Assembly: GCA_021850095.1 (NCBI GenBank)
Contig: JAJZRX010000021.1
Location: 1 to 42,998, forward strand
Direction of reading: 5' to 3'
Length of the DNA stretch: 42,998 bases
Origin: Deltaproteobacteria bacterium
GTDB taxonomy: Bacteria > Desulfobacterota > Desulfuromonadia > Geobacterales > Pseudopelobacteraceae
A model generated the notes under the pieces. That model made no database searches. It was not told the DNA's origin and was given only the letters and a program-made list of their open reading frames with translations. The first letter of the stretch is position 1. Each line of letters begins with the position of its first letter. The translations under genes were made by a program, and so were the position numbers. Shown here in pieces: positions 24,583-32,577 of this stretch.

Positions 24583-25791
24583 TCAGTACAGATAGAGCGG
24601 AACCAGGGCGGCCAGCATGACCAGTGCCGAGGGGATCAGCAGGCGCCGATAAACCCGGGCGATGTCGGCCTGAAAGTATTCGCAGGTCAGCACATAGCAG
24701 AGATGGACCGGCGAGAGCATGACTCCGGCGAAACCGGAGCCGAAGGCCAGCGCTACCAGTCCGGGTGATGGCGTCGCGTCACCCATCAGGGGCAACAACA
24801 GCGGGAAGGTGATGCCGACAAACCCGACCGTCAGGCCGGTCATGATACCGGCGATAAACGGAATCAGAACCAGCAGCAGGTGCAGCGGCATCTGTGATGC
24901 GCTGAAAAAGGAAGAGATGCCGGCCAGGGCGCCGGTGGCGCGCAGCACCTCCTGAAAAATCATGATGCCGATCACCAGAAAAAGCGCTTTCGGGGAAATG
25001 CTCTCCCGGAGATTTTTAGCTATCATGGCCGGCGTAAAACGATGGCAGAGGTAGAGCGTGATGATCGCGCTCCCCAGTGCCGCTATTGAGCTTACCTGGA
25101 ACAGCACCACCAGCAGAAGCGCCAGCATGATCGGCGCAATCATCAGCAGGAATGTCAGAAATTCCCGCCCTTGACCGCCTGCGATCCGGGGCGTGTCCTG
25201 GTGTTTGAGGCCGCGAAAGCAGAACAGCGCCCCCCAGCCCACGACCGAAAGGGCATAGGGCAGGTTGGCCAGAAACAGCGTCCGGGTGGAAAGGCCGCTC
25301 AATCCGGATACCAGGATGATGCCGGGGTAAAGCGGCGAGATGTACTCCCATATATGGCGGTACCAATAATTGACCAGTGCCTTCTGCTCGGGTGCGATCT
25401 CGGCCCGGCCGCTGGCTTCGTTCACCATGGGAGCTGAAAAGATCGCGCCGCCGGGGGAGGGGAGCATGCCGATCATGGCCGGCAAGGTGGCCATGACCAC
25501 CCGGCGGTCCGAGATGACCGCCGACAGGGAGGCTACCATGCGTTTCAGCATGCCGGTGGTGCGCAGGATGTTCTCCATCACCATGGTCAGCACCAGGGTG
25601 AGGGTCATTTCAAGCGAGGTGGCGGCGAAAACCGCCGTGCGGAGCGCCAGCAGCAGTTTGTGGGGTGGGGGGAGGTAGATCAGCGCCAGCAGGGCGGCTC
25701 CGATCGGCATGACCGCTGCCATGGAAACCTTGCGCCGCAGCAGGATAATTATCAGAACCAGGACGGCGGATGTTTTCAGCAGATCGGGCAT
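24583..25791 (-). CDS. DUF401 family membrane permease-like protein
   Basis: The 402-residue protein is strongly hydrophobic with about ten membrane helices. It has MLPSPGGAIFSAP near residue 108-120 and a second, similar internal half with GIMTGLTVGFVGITFPLL and AFGSGFAGVMLSPVHLC. DUF401 members resemble ion transporters with inverted repeats (GntP/DcuC-like architecture) but have no defined substrate. It lies five bases after the lone receiver gene, so it is the last gene of the minus-strand run that starts with the electron-conduit genes. Confidence 0.85.
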   Translation of the reverse strand: MPDLLKTSAVLVLIIILLRRKVSMAAVMPIGAALLALIYLPPPHKLLLALRTAVFAATSLEMTLTLVLTMVMENILRTTGMLKRMVASLSAVISDRRVVMATLPAMIGMLPSPGGAIFSAPMVNEASGRAEIAPEQKALVNYWYRHIWEYISPLYPGIILVSGLSGLSTRTLFLANLPYALSVVGWGALFCFRGLKHQDTPRIAGGQGREFLTFLLMIAPIMLALLLVVLFQVSSIAALGSAIITLYLCHRFTPAMIAKNLRESISPKALFLVIGIMIFQEVLRATGALAGISSFFSASQMPLHLLLVLIPFIAGIMTGLTVGFVGITFPLLLPLMGDATPSPGLVALAFGSGFAGVMLSPVHLCYVLTCEYFQADIARVYRRLLIPSALVMLAALVPLYLY

Positions 25792-25796
25792 GACAT

Positions 25797-26183
25797 TCAG
25801 GACGCTCCGGCTTTTCGGTTGAGCGAACTGAAAACCATGTCCAGCACCGTTTTCTGGCGGGCTTCGAACTTGTTCAGAACTGCCAGGCAGGTGCCCATCG
25901 GGCAGAGATCATGCAGGAAGTCGGCATCCCGGCCGGAGAGGATGACGATGCGGTTCTTGTCCATGCCCGCCTCAACGGCGAACTTGAGCAGCTTGAGCCC
26001 GTCCATGGCCGGCATCTCCAGGTCGATCAGCATCAGGTCATAACCACCGGTTCTGATCGAATGCAGGGCCGCCACCGGATTATTGCGGATTTCGACCTGC
26101 AGCAGCGGGTAGTTTTCGCGGATGTAATCGCCCAGAAAATTGGTGAAACCCTGATCGTCATCAATAAGCAGTATTCTTCCCAT
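25797..26183 (-). CDS. Stand-alone response-regulator receiver domain
   Basis: The 128-residue protein is a single REC domain: acidic pocket DDD (8-10), phosphoacceptor Asp54 (MLIDLEMP), Ser83 in the conserved Thr/Ser place, and Lys105. There is no output domain. Phosphorylation would have to be relayed by protein interaction. No histidine kinase is encoded nearby. It sits between the ABC_sub_bind gene (44-base gap) and DUF401 (5-base gap), which places a signalling element in this envelope/electron-transfer gene set. Confidence 0.88.
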   Translation of the reverse strand: MGRILLIDDDQGFTNFLGDYIRENYPLLQVEIRNNPVAALHSIRTGGYDLMLIDLEMPAMDGLKLLKFAVEAGMDKNRIVILSGRDADFLHDLCPMGTCLAVLNKFEARQKTVLDMVFSSLNRKAGAS

Positions 26184-26227
26184 AGAGAAGCACTATAGCC
26201 GATTCGGCGGCCGGGTGAAATAAAAAA

Positions 26228-27160
26228 TTATTTGATCAGCCGGGTGGCGCTGCTGATAACCGCGAAGGGGATTTCGATCCCCATTTCGCGGGCGGCCCGC
26301 ATATTGATGACCAGATCGATGCGATGGGGGGAAAGCAGGGAGAGGTGTTGCGTTTTTGCACCTTCCAGAACGCGGGCAGCCATATCCGCCGCCAGGTGCC
26401 CCTGTTCGTTGGGATTGATTTCCAGCGAAACCAGAGCGCCTTTTTCGGCGGCATCGGGAGTAGTGGAGACGACCGGTATGTTTTTGGCACGGCTCCTGGA
26501 GGAGATCTTCTCCAGCTGGCTGCTGACGGCCGCGCTTTCGGTCGCCACGATGACTTCGGCCTTGTCCAGCAGCTTGCCAAGCGCCGCATCGAGCTTTGCA
26601 GGCGAGCTGACGCTGGCTTCAATAATCGTCAGGCCGAGCAGCCCGGAATATTTTTTTATGTCGTCCAGCTGGCGCTGGGAGCCGGCCTCGTGCGGGGTGT
26701 GCAGTACGCCGATCTTGCGGTAGGGGCGGATGCCCTGCAGGGTTTTGAGCAGGGTCACCATCGGCACGCGCGAACTGACGCCGCACATGCCCTTGATCGG
26801 TTGATCGGTGGCGAAAACATCAACCGAGACAACCGGAATCCCGCTGGCTTCCCGGAAAGCGGTCATGGCGGCCGGGGCGCCGTAGGCCACGATCAGGTCG
26901 GGACGGTAGGCGTTGAACTTTCGCACCGTGTTGGACCAGGAAAGCTGATCCGGGTTGGGGGTCTGCAGGATGATCTCGGTGCCGGGCGCGCCATAGCCGC
27001 GAGCCGCAATCGCCTTGACGAAGGCGCGGTGCGCCTCGCGGTAGCGCGGCTGGTCGCTGCTCATCATGGCGGCGATGACCGTGGCGAAGGAGTGCTGCGG
27101 AATCAGCAGCGCCAGGATCATGATCCCCGTCAGGGCTATGTTTGCGGCAGTAGGCAGCAT
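26228..27160 (-). CDS. ABC_sub_bind (PF04392-like) periplasmic binding protein
   Basis: The 310-residue precursor has a signal peptide (to about residue 26, SFA) and a type I periplasmic binding fold: VIAAMMSSDQPRY start, LIVAYGAPAA, KIGVLHTP, VIVATESAAV, and the hallmark C-terminal stretch NEQGHLAADMAARVLEG followed by LVINMRAAREMGIEIP. The class is often annotated as an orphan ABC substrate-binding protein. It lies six bases after the MtrB-like gene. No dedicated permease is nearby other than the unrelated DUF401 gene and an MlaF-like ATPase, so it may act as a sensor for the receiver protein that follows. Confidence 0.88.
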   Translation of the reverse strand: MLPTAANIALTGIMILALLIPQHSFATVIAAMMSSDQPRYREAHRAFVKAIAARGYGAPGTEIILQTPNPDQLSWSNTVRKFNAYRPDLIVAYGAPAAMTAFREASGIPVVSVDVFATDQPIKGMCGVSSRVPMVTLLKTLQGIRPYRKIGVLHTPHEAGSQRQLDDIKKYSGLLGLTIIEASVSSPAKLDAALGKLLDKAEVIVATESAAVSSQLEKISSRSRAKNIPVVSTTPDAAEKGALVSLEINPNEQGHLAADMAARVLEGAKTQHLSLLSPHRIDLVINMRAAREMGIEIPFAVISSATRLIK

Positions 27161-27166
27161 GGTCGT

Positions 27167-29167
27167 TTACCAGCGTCCCGTCAGGGACAGCAGGGTTTCG
27201 TGCGCGGCGCCGTCAAAGAGCGGCTGACCGGCATGGTAGGCTCTGAAGCTGTAGCCGAGTGAGCACCCCAGATTTTTGTTGAGGCGCAGGTCCGCCCTGG
27301 TCGTCAGGGCGGTTGTGGTTGAAAGCAGCCGGGCGTAGTCGCCGATCCCGGCTGCTGAATAGGCCGGATCGGGCGAATTGTCCGTGGCTGAAAAGCTGAT
27401 ATCCGCAAAGGTCTGCTGCAGGGCCAGTGACAGATCCAGGGTTTTGGTGACGGCTGCAACCATATCCAGCGAATAAACATGGGCGGTCGAGCGGTAGGAG
27501 CCGTTGGTGCGGATCGGAGGAATCGGGTTGCCGTCGTAGTCAAAGATATTGGCCTGCTCGACCTTCAAGCGCTGGAAGGAGTAGCCGGCGTTGACCGTCA
27601 GGCGCTCCAGCGGACTGAACCAGAGGGTGCCGTTGGCCGATGAGGAGAGGCTCTCACGCGGCAGCCTGGTCTGCTGATAACTGCTTTCGGCGCTTTCAAA
27701 CCGGCCCAGGTAGCTGGCTGAAATGCCCCAGCGTCCGCTGCTGGCATAGCTGATCAAGGCTTGCCCGTTGTGGCGTTCTCCGAACGACGAAGAATAGGCC
27801 GGATGGTCGCTTGCGGCGTAGCTGTAGGCGGCGTTGAGCCTGACGCCGTTGAGCGGTTTCCAGATAAAGCTGGCTTTGCCGGTGTGTGTCTGGCGGCTTT
27901 CGCTTTTCGTGCCGTCATTCTGGCGGTCGGGCAGATGGTCGCGTGTCTCCAGTTCGGCCCGGTATTCGAAACGGTAGCTGATCTTGGGGATCGGCCGGTA
28001 GCTGAGCGACAGGATCAGCGTATCCTTGACCGAATCAATGGCCGGCTTCAGGGATAGCGCGCCGGGTGTCGCCGGCTGCACAAATGCCGAAGAGACGCTG
28101 TCCGCCGTTTCCCGGTCAATCTGCAGGCGGCGGTATTTCAGGTTCAGGGACAGCTGGTGGAAGGGGGTGTAGCTGATGTCGCCGGCAGCGGTCTGCAGCG
28201 AGACCGTCGGAGCGCTGGAGGGGCGGGCGTCGCCGCGCTCGGCAGCGCTTTCTGACTGGCTGATGGAATAAAGGGCGCTGGTGGTCAGGCCGCCGCTCAC
28301 GTCGCTGAAAAGTTTGAAGGTGTGAGTCGTGCTGCGGCTGTCGTCGATCACGTTATGGGCCTGGGGCAGGGGGGAACCGCTGAAGACGTTTCTACTGTCC
28401 GGGGCCTGGTTGGAGAAGTCGCGGATCGTGAAGGCGTAGGCGGCGTTGAGCGGCCCGAGGTGGGCATCCAGGGCGACCGTCCCTTCGCGGGTGATGCTGT
28501 CGACCGAAACCGGCCGGGCGCTGGCGCCCCTGAGGTTGAAGTTCGATTCGAAATCGAAATCTGAGAAAAGAAGCTGGTTCTTCCCCTCGCGGACCAGCTG
28601 CCAGTAGTTCAGGTTGAGGTGGATCGGGTTGTTGCCCAGCTTGAAACGGTTTTTGGCCTGACTTATGACGGTTCTGACACCATAACTGTTGCCCAGGTCG
28701 GCATCCCGGCCCGCTTCGGGCGCGATCGATGCGCTGGGCAGGCGCTCCAGGTTGTGCCAGAGCGAAGTGCTGTGGAGCGCAAGCCGGTACAGGCCGGAAT
28801 AATCCAGCGTCAGGTCGGCATTGTAATCATCGGGATGCAGAAGCTGGGCGTCTGCCGAAAGCTTGAGATCGGTTCCGACCGTCCCGGCCGAAAAACCGCC
28901 GCTGACTCCCGACTTGAGCCGCAGATAAGGGGCGGCAAGGGCCGGATTGTCAACCGGGGAGATGAAGCGATATCCGGCATACAGGGCGGCCTGCTGAAAG
29001 GGCTCAACCTCAACCGTTTCGACTTCATCGGCCAGCTCGACGTCATCAACGGGTGGCGTATCTTCGCAGCGGGCGGACTGGACCGAGAGGACGAGGGTCA
29101 GCAGCAGAATCCCGCCCAAGGGGGCCAGGGGGTGTGCCAGGCCGCTGAACAGGCGTTTCATGCTCAT
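27167..29167 (-). CDS. MtrB/PioB-like outer-membrane beta-barrel of a porin-cytochrome conduit
   Basis: The 666-residue precursor has a signal peptide (about 1-33), an acidic N-terminal segment (PPVDDVELADEVETVEVEPF), then repeated amphipathic strands with alternating residues and Tyr/Ser-rich turns to a C-terminal strand ending in Trp (SLTGRW), as expected for an outer-membrane barrel of 20 or more strands. In MtrAB-type systems this barrel sheathes a decaheme cytochrome. Here it directly follows the ten-heme-type cytochrome gene, with an ATGA overlap. Family assignment is from architecture and gene context; I see no CxxC motif like that of Shewanella MtrB. The ATG at 29161 is an equal alternative start. 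Confidence 0.78.
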   Translation of the reverse strand: MSMKRLFSGLAHPLAPLGGILLLTLVLSVQSARCEDTPPVDDVELADEVETVEVEPFQQAALYAGYRFISPVDNPALAAPYLRLKSGVSGGFSAGTVGTDLKLSADAQLLHPDDYNADLTLDYSGLYRLALHSTSLWHNLERLPSASIAPEAGRDADLGNSYGVRTVISQAKNRFKLGNNPIHLNLNYWQLVREGKNQLLFSDFDFESNFNLRGASARPVSVDSITREGTVALDAHLGPLNAAYAFTIRDFSNQAPDSRNVFSGSPLPQAHNVIDDSRSTTHTFKLFSDVSGGLTTSALYSISQSESAAERGDARPSSAPTVSLQTAAGDISYTPFHQLSLNLKYRRLQIDRETADSVSSAFVQPATPGALSLKPAIDSVKDTLILSLSYRPIPKISYRFEYRAELETRDHLPDRQNDGTKSESRQTHTGKASFIWKPLNGVRLNAAYSYAASDHPAYSSSFGERHNGQALISYASSGRWGISASYLGRFESAESSYQQTRLPRESLSSSANGTLWFSPLERLTVNAGYSFQRLKVEQANIFDYDGNPIPPIRTNGSYRSTAHVYSLDMVAAVTKTLDLSLALQQTFADISFSATDNSPDPAYSAAGIGDYARLLSTTTALTTRADLRLNKNLGCSLGYSFRAYHAGQPLFDGAAHETLLSLTGRW

Positions 29168-30138
29168 CTTCTTAAACCTCCGGCGCCGTTGCCGTCCGGG
29201 CTGTTGGAACCGTGTACCGACGAGTGACAGTCGCTGCAGCGCCCGGCAAACAGCCGTTTCTGGCCGGCCTCAAGCACGGAGGGGTGTCCCGGGTTGTGGC
29301 ATTGCAGGCAGAGAAACGGCATGGCTGCCGACAGCAGCCGCCGGTTGACCGAGCCGTGCGGGGAGTGGCAGTTCTGGCAGTTTTCGATCACGTCGCCATG
29401 TTCATAGACGAACGGCCCGCTTTTCTCCATGTGGCAGCGACCGCACAACTCGCGGGTGGTGGCCTCTTTGAGCATTTTTGTGTTGGCCGAACCATGGGCC
29501 TCGTGACAGTCGAAGCAGTCCATCTTCCGTTCGCGCATCGGGTGGTGGGACAGCAGGCTGAACTGGGCCCGGATGTCGGGGTGACAGCTGTAACAGAGTT
29601 CGGCCATCTTCTCGTGGCTGACCTTCTGTTGCGGCCTTTCGTGCAGCTTGTGGCAGGAGGAACAGCTCAATTCGCTCATGGCGTGCACACTGCTGTTCCA
29701 GTGCGAAAGGGAGGGGGTGGAGGCAACGCTGTGGCATTTCAGGCAGATCAGCGACTGGGCCTGGGGAGGCAGCTTTTTCAGGTCGATCAGCTTGGTTGTG
29801 TCGCAGCGATTGCCCTTTTCTCCCAGCAGTTGCACGTTCTGCTCGATTTTTTCAATCGCCAGGCTACCCGGGCCGTGGCACGATTCGCAGTTCACCAGCG
29901 GCAGGCCGGTTTCGGGTTTGATCTGTTCACCATGCACGCTCAAACGGGCAAATTCGCGGATCCTGTCATGGGCATGGCATTTTGAAACGCAGTTGTCGTC
30001 GCCGACATAATCCGCATCCAGTCGGCCGACGATCATCTTTTCGTATTCGGACACCGGCAGCAGCGGATAGGCCTGCTTCAGGCCGGCACAGGCGCCGAGC
30101 AGTGCCGCGACGGCGCACAGGAAGGTTATGAGGCGCAT
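29164..30138 (-). CDS. DmsE/MtrA-family decaheme-type c-type cytochrome, probable lipoprotein
   Basis: The 324-residue protein has nine CxxCH heme motifs (CESCH, CLKCH, CSSCH, CYSCH, CFDCH, CGRCH, CQNCH, CLQCH, CSDCH) plus one CVSKCH, which is a CX3CH variant, near residue 54. This size and count match MtrA/DmsE decaheme proteins (about 330 residues). The signal ends in LLGAC, a lipobox with Cys17, so it is probably lipidated; Shewanella MtrA is soluble. It would carry electrons across the periplasm into the barrel encoded next. GAAGGATC precedes the ATG, and it lies 18 bases after the ATPase gene. No outer-surface MtrC-like cytochrome is in the window. Confidence 0.92.
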   Translation of the reverse strand: MRLITFLCAVAALLGACAGLKQAYPLLPVSEYEKMIVGRLDADYVGDDNCVSKCHAHDRIREFARLSVHGEQIKPETGLPLVNCESCHGPGSLAIEKIEQNVQLLGEKGNRCDTTKLIDLKKLPPQAQSLICLKCHSVASTPSLSHWNSSVHAMSELSCSSCHKLHERPQQKVSHEKMAELCYSCHPDIRAQFSLLSHHPMRERKMDCFDCHEAHGSANTKMLKEATTRELCGRCHMEKSGPFVYEHGDVIENCQNCHSPHGSVNRRLLSAAMPFLCLQCHNPGHPSVLEAGQKRLFAGRCSDCHSSVHGSNSPDGNGAGGLRR

Positions 30139-30156
30139 GGTTGATCCTTCGCGGGA

Positions 30157-30900
30157 TTACGGTCCGTTGATCCCCTTGGTGGTGGTGCGGACAAAACTTT
30201 TCACGAACGGATTGTCACTGACCTTGATCTCGTGCGGCGTCCCGATGGCGACAATCCGCCCCTGGTGCATCATGGCGATCCGGTCGGACAGGTACAGGGC
30301 GAAGTTCAGGTCGTGGGTGACGATGATCGTGGTCGTGCTGGTGCGGCTGCGCAGCGAGACGATCGTTTCGGCCAGTTCGTCGGTAGTGACCGGATCCAGT
30401 TCGGCGGTCGGCTCGTCGTACAGCACCAGATCAGGCTCCATGGCCAGCGAACGGGCAATGGCGACCCTCTTTTTCATGCCCCCGGAAAGCTCTGATGTGC
30501 GCAGCCCCTCTTTTCCTTCCAGACCGACTATGGCCAGTTTTTCGGTGATGATTTCCCGTATCCGCGCTTCCGGATGGATGCGGTGCTCGCGCAGCCAGAG
30601 ACCGATGTTCTCTCCCACCGTCAGCGAGTTGAAAAGAGCTGAAGACTGGAAAACCATGCTGCTGCGGTAGCTGCGCGGCAGCGAGCCGTAAGGCTCGTTG
30701 TTGATCAGGATCCGACCGCTGTCGGCCGTTTCCAGGCCGATGATATGGCGCAGCAGGATACTTTTGCCGGTGCCGGAAGGGCCGATGATTGAAAATGTTT
30801 CGCCGGCCCGAATCTCCAGATCCACGTCTTTCAGCACATGGTTGCTGCCGAAGGATTTATTCAGTTTTTCAATGCAGACTGTGACGCCGGTTGAGCCCAT
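30157..30900 (-). CDS. MlaF-like ABC transporter ATPase without adjacent permease
   Basis: The 247-residue protein has Walker A GPSGTGKS (40-47), Q-loop VFQSSALFNSLTV, signature LSGGMKKR (138-145), Walker B with LVLYDEPTAELDP (Glu163) and the H-loop THDLNFAL. The GALF-like 'SSALF' and LSGGM sequences resemble MlaF, the ATPase of phospholipid (MCE) transporters, more than amino-acid importers. No MlaE-like permease or MCE protein is encoded in the window. It is followed closely by the cytochrome gene, so it belongs to the same transcription unit. Partner and substrate are unknown. Confidence 0.87.
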   Translation of the reverse strand: MGSTGVTVCIEKLNKSFGSNHVLKDVDLEIRAGETFSIIGPSGTGKSILLRHIIGLETADSGRILINNEPYGSLPRSYRSSMVFQSSALFNSLTVGENIGLWLREHRIHPEARIREIITEKLAIVGLEGKEGLRTSELSGGMKKRVAIARSLAMEPDLVLYDEPTAELDPVTTDELAETIVSLRSRTSTTTIIVTHDLNFALYLSDRIAMMHQGRIVAIGTPHEIKVSDNPFVKSFVRTTTKGINGP

Positions 30901-30943
30901 CAGATCTTCCCGCTAATTGCTTGCAGTATGTGTGCCGTTTAAT

Positions 30944-31396
30944 TTAAAACAGGTACCAGGAACGGTTGGTGAAGTATTCGCGCTGCCGGTAAATGAAGAC
31001 CGAAAGCAGCAGAATAGCGATCATGACCGATATGTTGCTGGCCATGATCCCCTGGGGATCGATCTTGTCGCCGACGATCTTTTCCAGTTCGGCCGGCGTG
31101 ATTAAGAGCAGGTTGGTCAGTGTATTGACCAGCTCGAACGCGTTGTAACCGAGCAGAAGATACCAGGTCAGGTTCTGGCGCTTCATCAGTCCCAGAAAAA
31201 GATAAAGACAGATCAGGCTGTCCACGAACACCAGGGTCTCGGCCGGCCGCCCCTGGTAGATCGTACCCATGAAAGGAAACGGGTGGCCGAAGGTGGACAT
31301 GGTCAGCAGGAAGAAAAAAAGGTACAAGCCCCCCAGCAGAACTATCCCCAGCGGCCGTCGCTGTTCATGTTCGTCATCGTTGTCGATTTCCACCAT
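30944..31396 (-). CDS. Four-helix membrane protein of unknown function
   Basis: The 150-residue product has an acidic, charged leader (about 1-15) and roughly four hydrophobic helices (17-37, 56-70, 78-98, 122-138), with short basic loops (LMKRQN) and a C-terminal FTNRSWYLF. It resembles no family I can name. GAGGG precedes the ATG. It lies 43 bases upstream of the MlaF-like ATPase on the same strand, so it may be the first gene of the electron-conduit unit, and could be a missing permease-like partner, though it looks too small for an MlaE. Confidence 0.65.
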   Translation of the reverse strand: MVEIDNDDEHEQRRPLGIVLLGGLYLFFFLLTMSTFGHPFPFMGTIYQGRPAETLVFVDSLICLYLFLGLMKRQNLTWYLLLGYNAFELVNTLTNLLLITPAELEKIVGDKIDPQGIMASNISVMIAILLLSVFIYRQREYFTNRSWYLF

Positions 31397-31428
31397 CTGG
31401 CCCTCGCTCTGTTATAATTTTACCACCG

Positions 31429-31557
31429 AGGCTCTTGCAAAAGTCCTTATCACCCTTCTATACATCAGGGTGAACGGATTTTGAATCTCTTAAGTAACTG
31501 TATTTCAGTTCGTGCTGAGGTATCGAAGCATGAATGGAAATACTTTTGCAAGAAGCT
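31429..31557. repeat. MITE-like element with 11-bp terminal inverted repeats
   Basis: CTTGCAAAAGT (31434-31444) is repeated inverted as ACTTTTGCAAG (31542-31552), with partly matching flanks (AGGCT / AAGCT). Inside are two more hairpins: TCACCCT / AGGGTGA (31450-31456 and 31467-31473) and TTCGTGCT / AGCATGAA (31509-31516 and 31527-31534). The inner sequence (CGTGCTGAGG.ATCGAAGCATGAA) resembles a dispersed REP-like palindrome I have seen in several proteobacterial genomes. No coding capacity. It lies in the gap between the 33-residue gene and the four-helix membrane gene. Confidence 0.6.
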
Positions 31558-31564
31558 CCACCTG

Positions 31565-31666
31565 CTACGGTTTCTTTTTGCGCATATCGCTGATGGCGAC
31601 GCAAAAAAAGATCACCAGCAGAACCCCGCCGCAGAAAATCCAGTCCGCCGCACTGAAACCGAACAT
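31565..31666 (-). CDS. 33-residue single-span membrane protein
   Basis: A short frame (ATG at 31666, TAG at 31565) starts with MFGFSAADWIF, has a hydrophobic stretch CGGVLLVIFFCVAI and ends in SDMRKKKP, a typical single-span miniprotein with a basic cytoplasmic end. AGGAG (within 31673-31678) precedes the ATG at good spacing and overlaps the stop of the TPR gene (31669), which argues for coupled translation. The function is unknown; it may be a small subunit or regulator of a membrane complex. Confidence 0.6.
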   Translation of the reverse strand: MFGFSAADWIFCGGVLLVIFFCVAISDMRKKKP

Positions 31667-31668
31667 GC

Positions 31669-32577
31669 TCAACTCCTCTTGAATGCTTCCGATGCTTCCT
31701 TGATCAAGCCGATTTCCTGATAGCAGGTTCCCAGCAGATAGTAAACCTCATTCATGGGAAACTGTTCGGCAAAAACCGGATCGGAAAGCACGTCCTCGAT
31801 AATCGCGGCCGCTTCGTCATGCCGGCCGGCGTGCTGCGCCTCGACCGCCAGAGACAGCGCGGTCAGATAATCCAGCGGCGGAACCAGCGGCAGCTTGCCG
31901 GCCAGAATGCCGGCGATTCTGTTCTCCACTTTGGCCCGCTCGGCAGCTTCGAAGTGCGGCAGAACCCCGCTCCAGACCTCGGCCGACTTTTCGTAGCGGC
32001 CAAGCACATACAGCGCCTCACCGTACTCGTAGGCGGCATGGCGATCCTCCGGATTGATTTCCAGCGCTTTTGCCAGATATTTTTCGGCGTTGTACCAGCT
32101 GGTGACGGCCTGATGCAGGGTCGCCAGGCGGGTGCCCTTGTCGCTGAAGGTGCGGGCGATCTCCAGCGGCAGCCCGGCGTTGGCCGGATCCAGCAGCGAC
32201 ATGATCTTCAGGAAATTGATCTTGCGGTCCAGGTAGGGGGTGTCGACCTCTTTGGCGTCCAGCATGATGATCTGCCCCCCCAGTTCCGAAACGATGTGCG
32301 GGTAGGCCTCTTTCAGCAGGGCGGCGTATTCGGACGCAAAGGCGCACTCCGGATTGTGGCGCAGAGCCTGGTAGATGCCGCGCCCGACCATGTCGTAGTC
32401 GGGCATGGCACCGGTCTGCAGAGCATCGAAATCCTCATCCAGCAGGGGGATCGGCGGCCGGCCGTCCCAGCTGATCGCTACCCGGCCGTCCCGGCCGGTC
32501 AGCAGATAATCGGCGGGCGGTGTGAAATAAAAGATGCCGTCAAGCGGCGTAGGGGTGGTCTGTTGGTTGTTGTTCAT
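31669..32577 (-). CDS. TPR-repeat protein
   Basis: The 302-residue soluble protein has an N-terminal region with FYFTPPADYLLTGRDG and a C-terminal helical part with TPR-like units: WYNAEKYLAKALEINPEDRH, AAYEYGEALYVLGRYEKSAE, and YYLLGTCYQEIGLIKEASEAF. No signal peptide. TPR domains mediate protein binding; the partner may be the upstream 280-residue protein, whose stop overlaps this start by four bases. AGGAG precedes the ATG. Confidence 0.78.
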   Translation of the reverse strand: MNNNQQTTPTPLDGIFYFTPPADYLLTGRDGRVAISWDGRPPIPLLDEDFDALQTGAMPDYDMVGRGIYQALRHNPECAFASEYAALLKEAYPHIVSELGGQIIMLDAKEVDTPYLDRKINFLKIMSLLDPANAGLPLEIARTFSDKGTRLATLHQAVTSWYNAEKYLAKALEINPEDRHAAYEYGEALYVLGRYEKSAEVWSGVLPHFEAAERAKVENRIAGILAGKLPLVPPLDYLTALSLAVEAQHAGRHDEAAAIIEDVLSDPVFAEQFPMNEVYYLLGTCYQEIGLIKEASEAFKRS

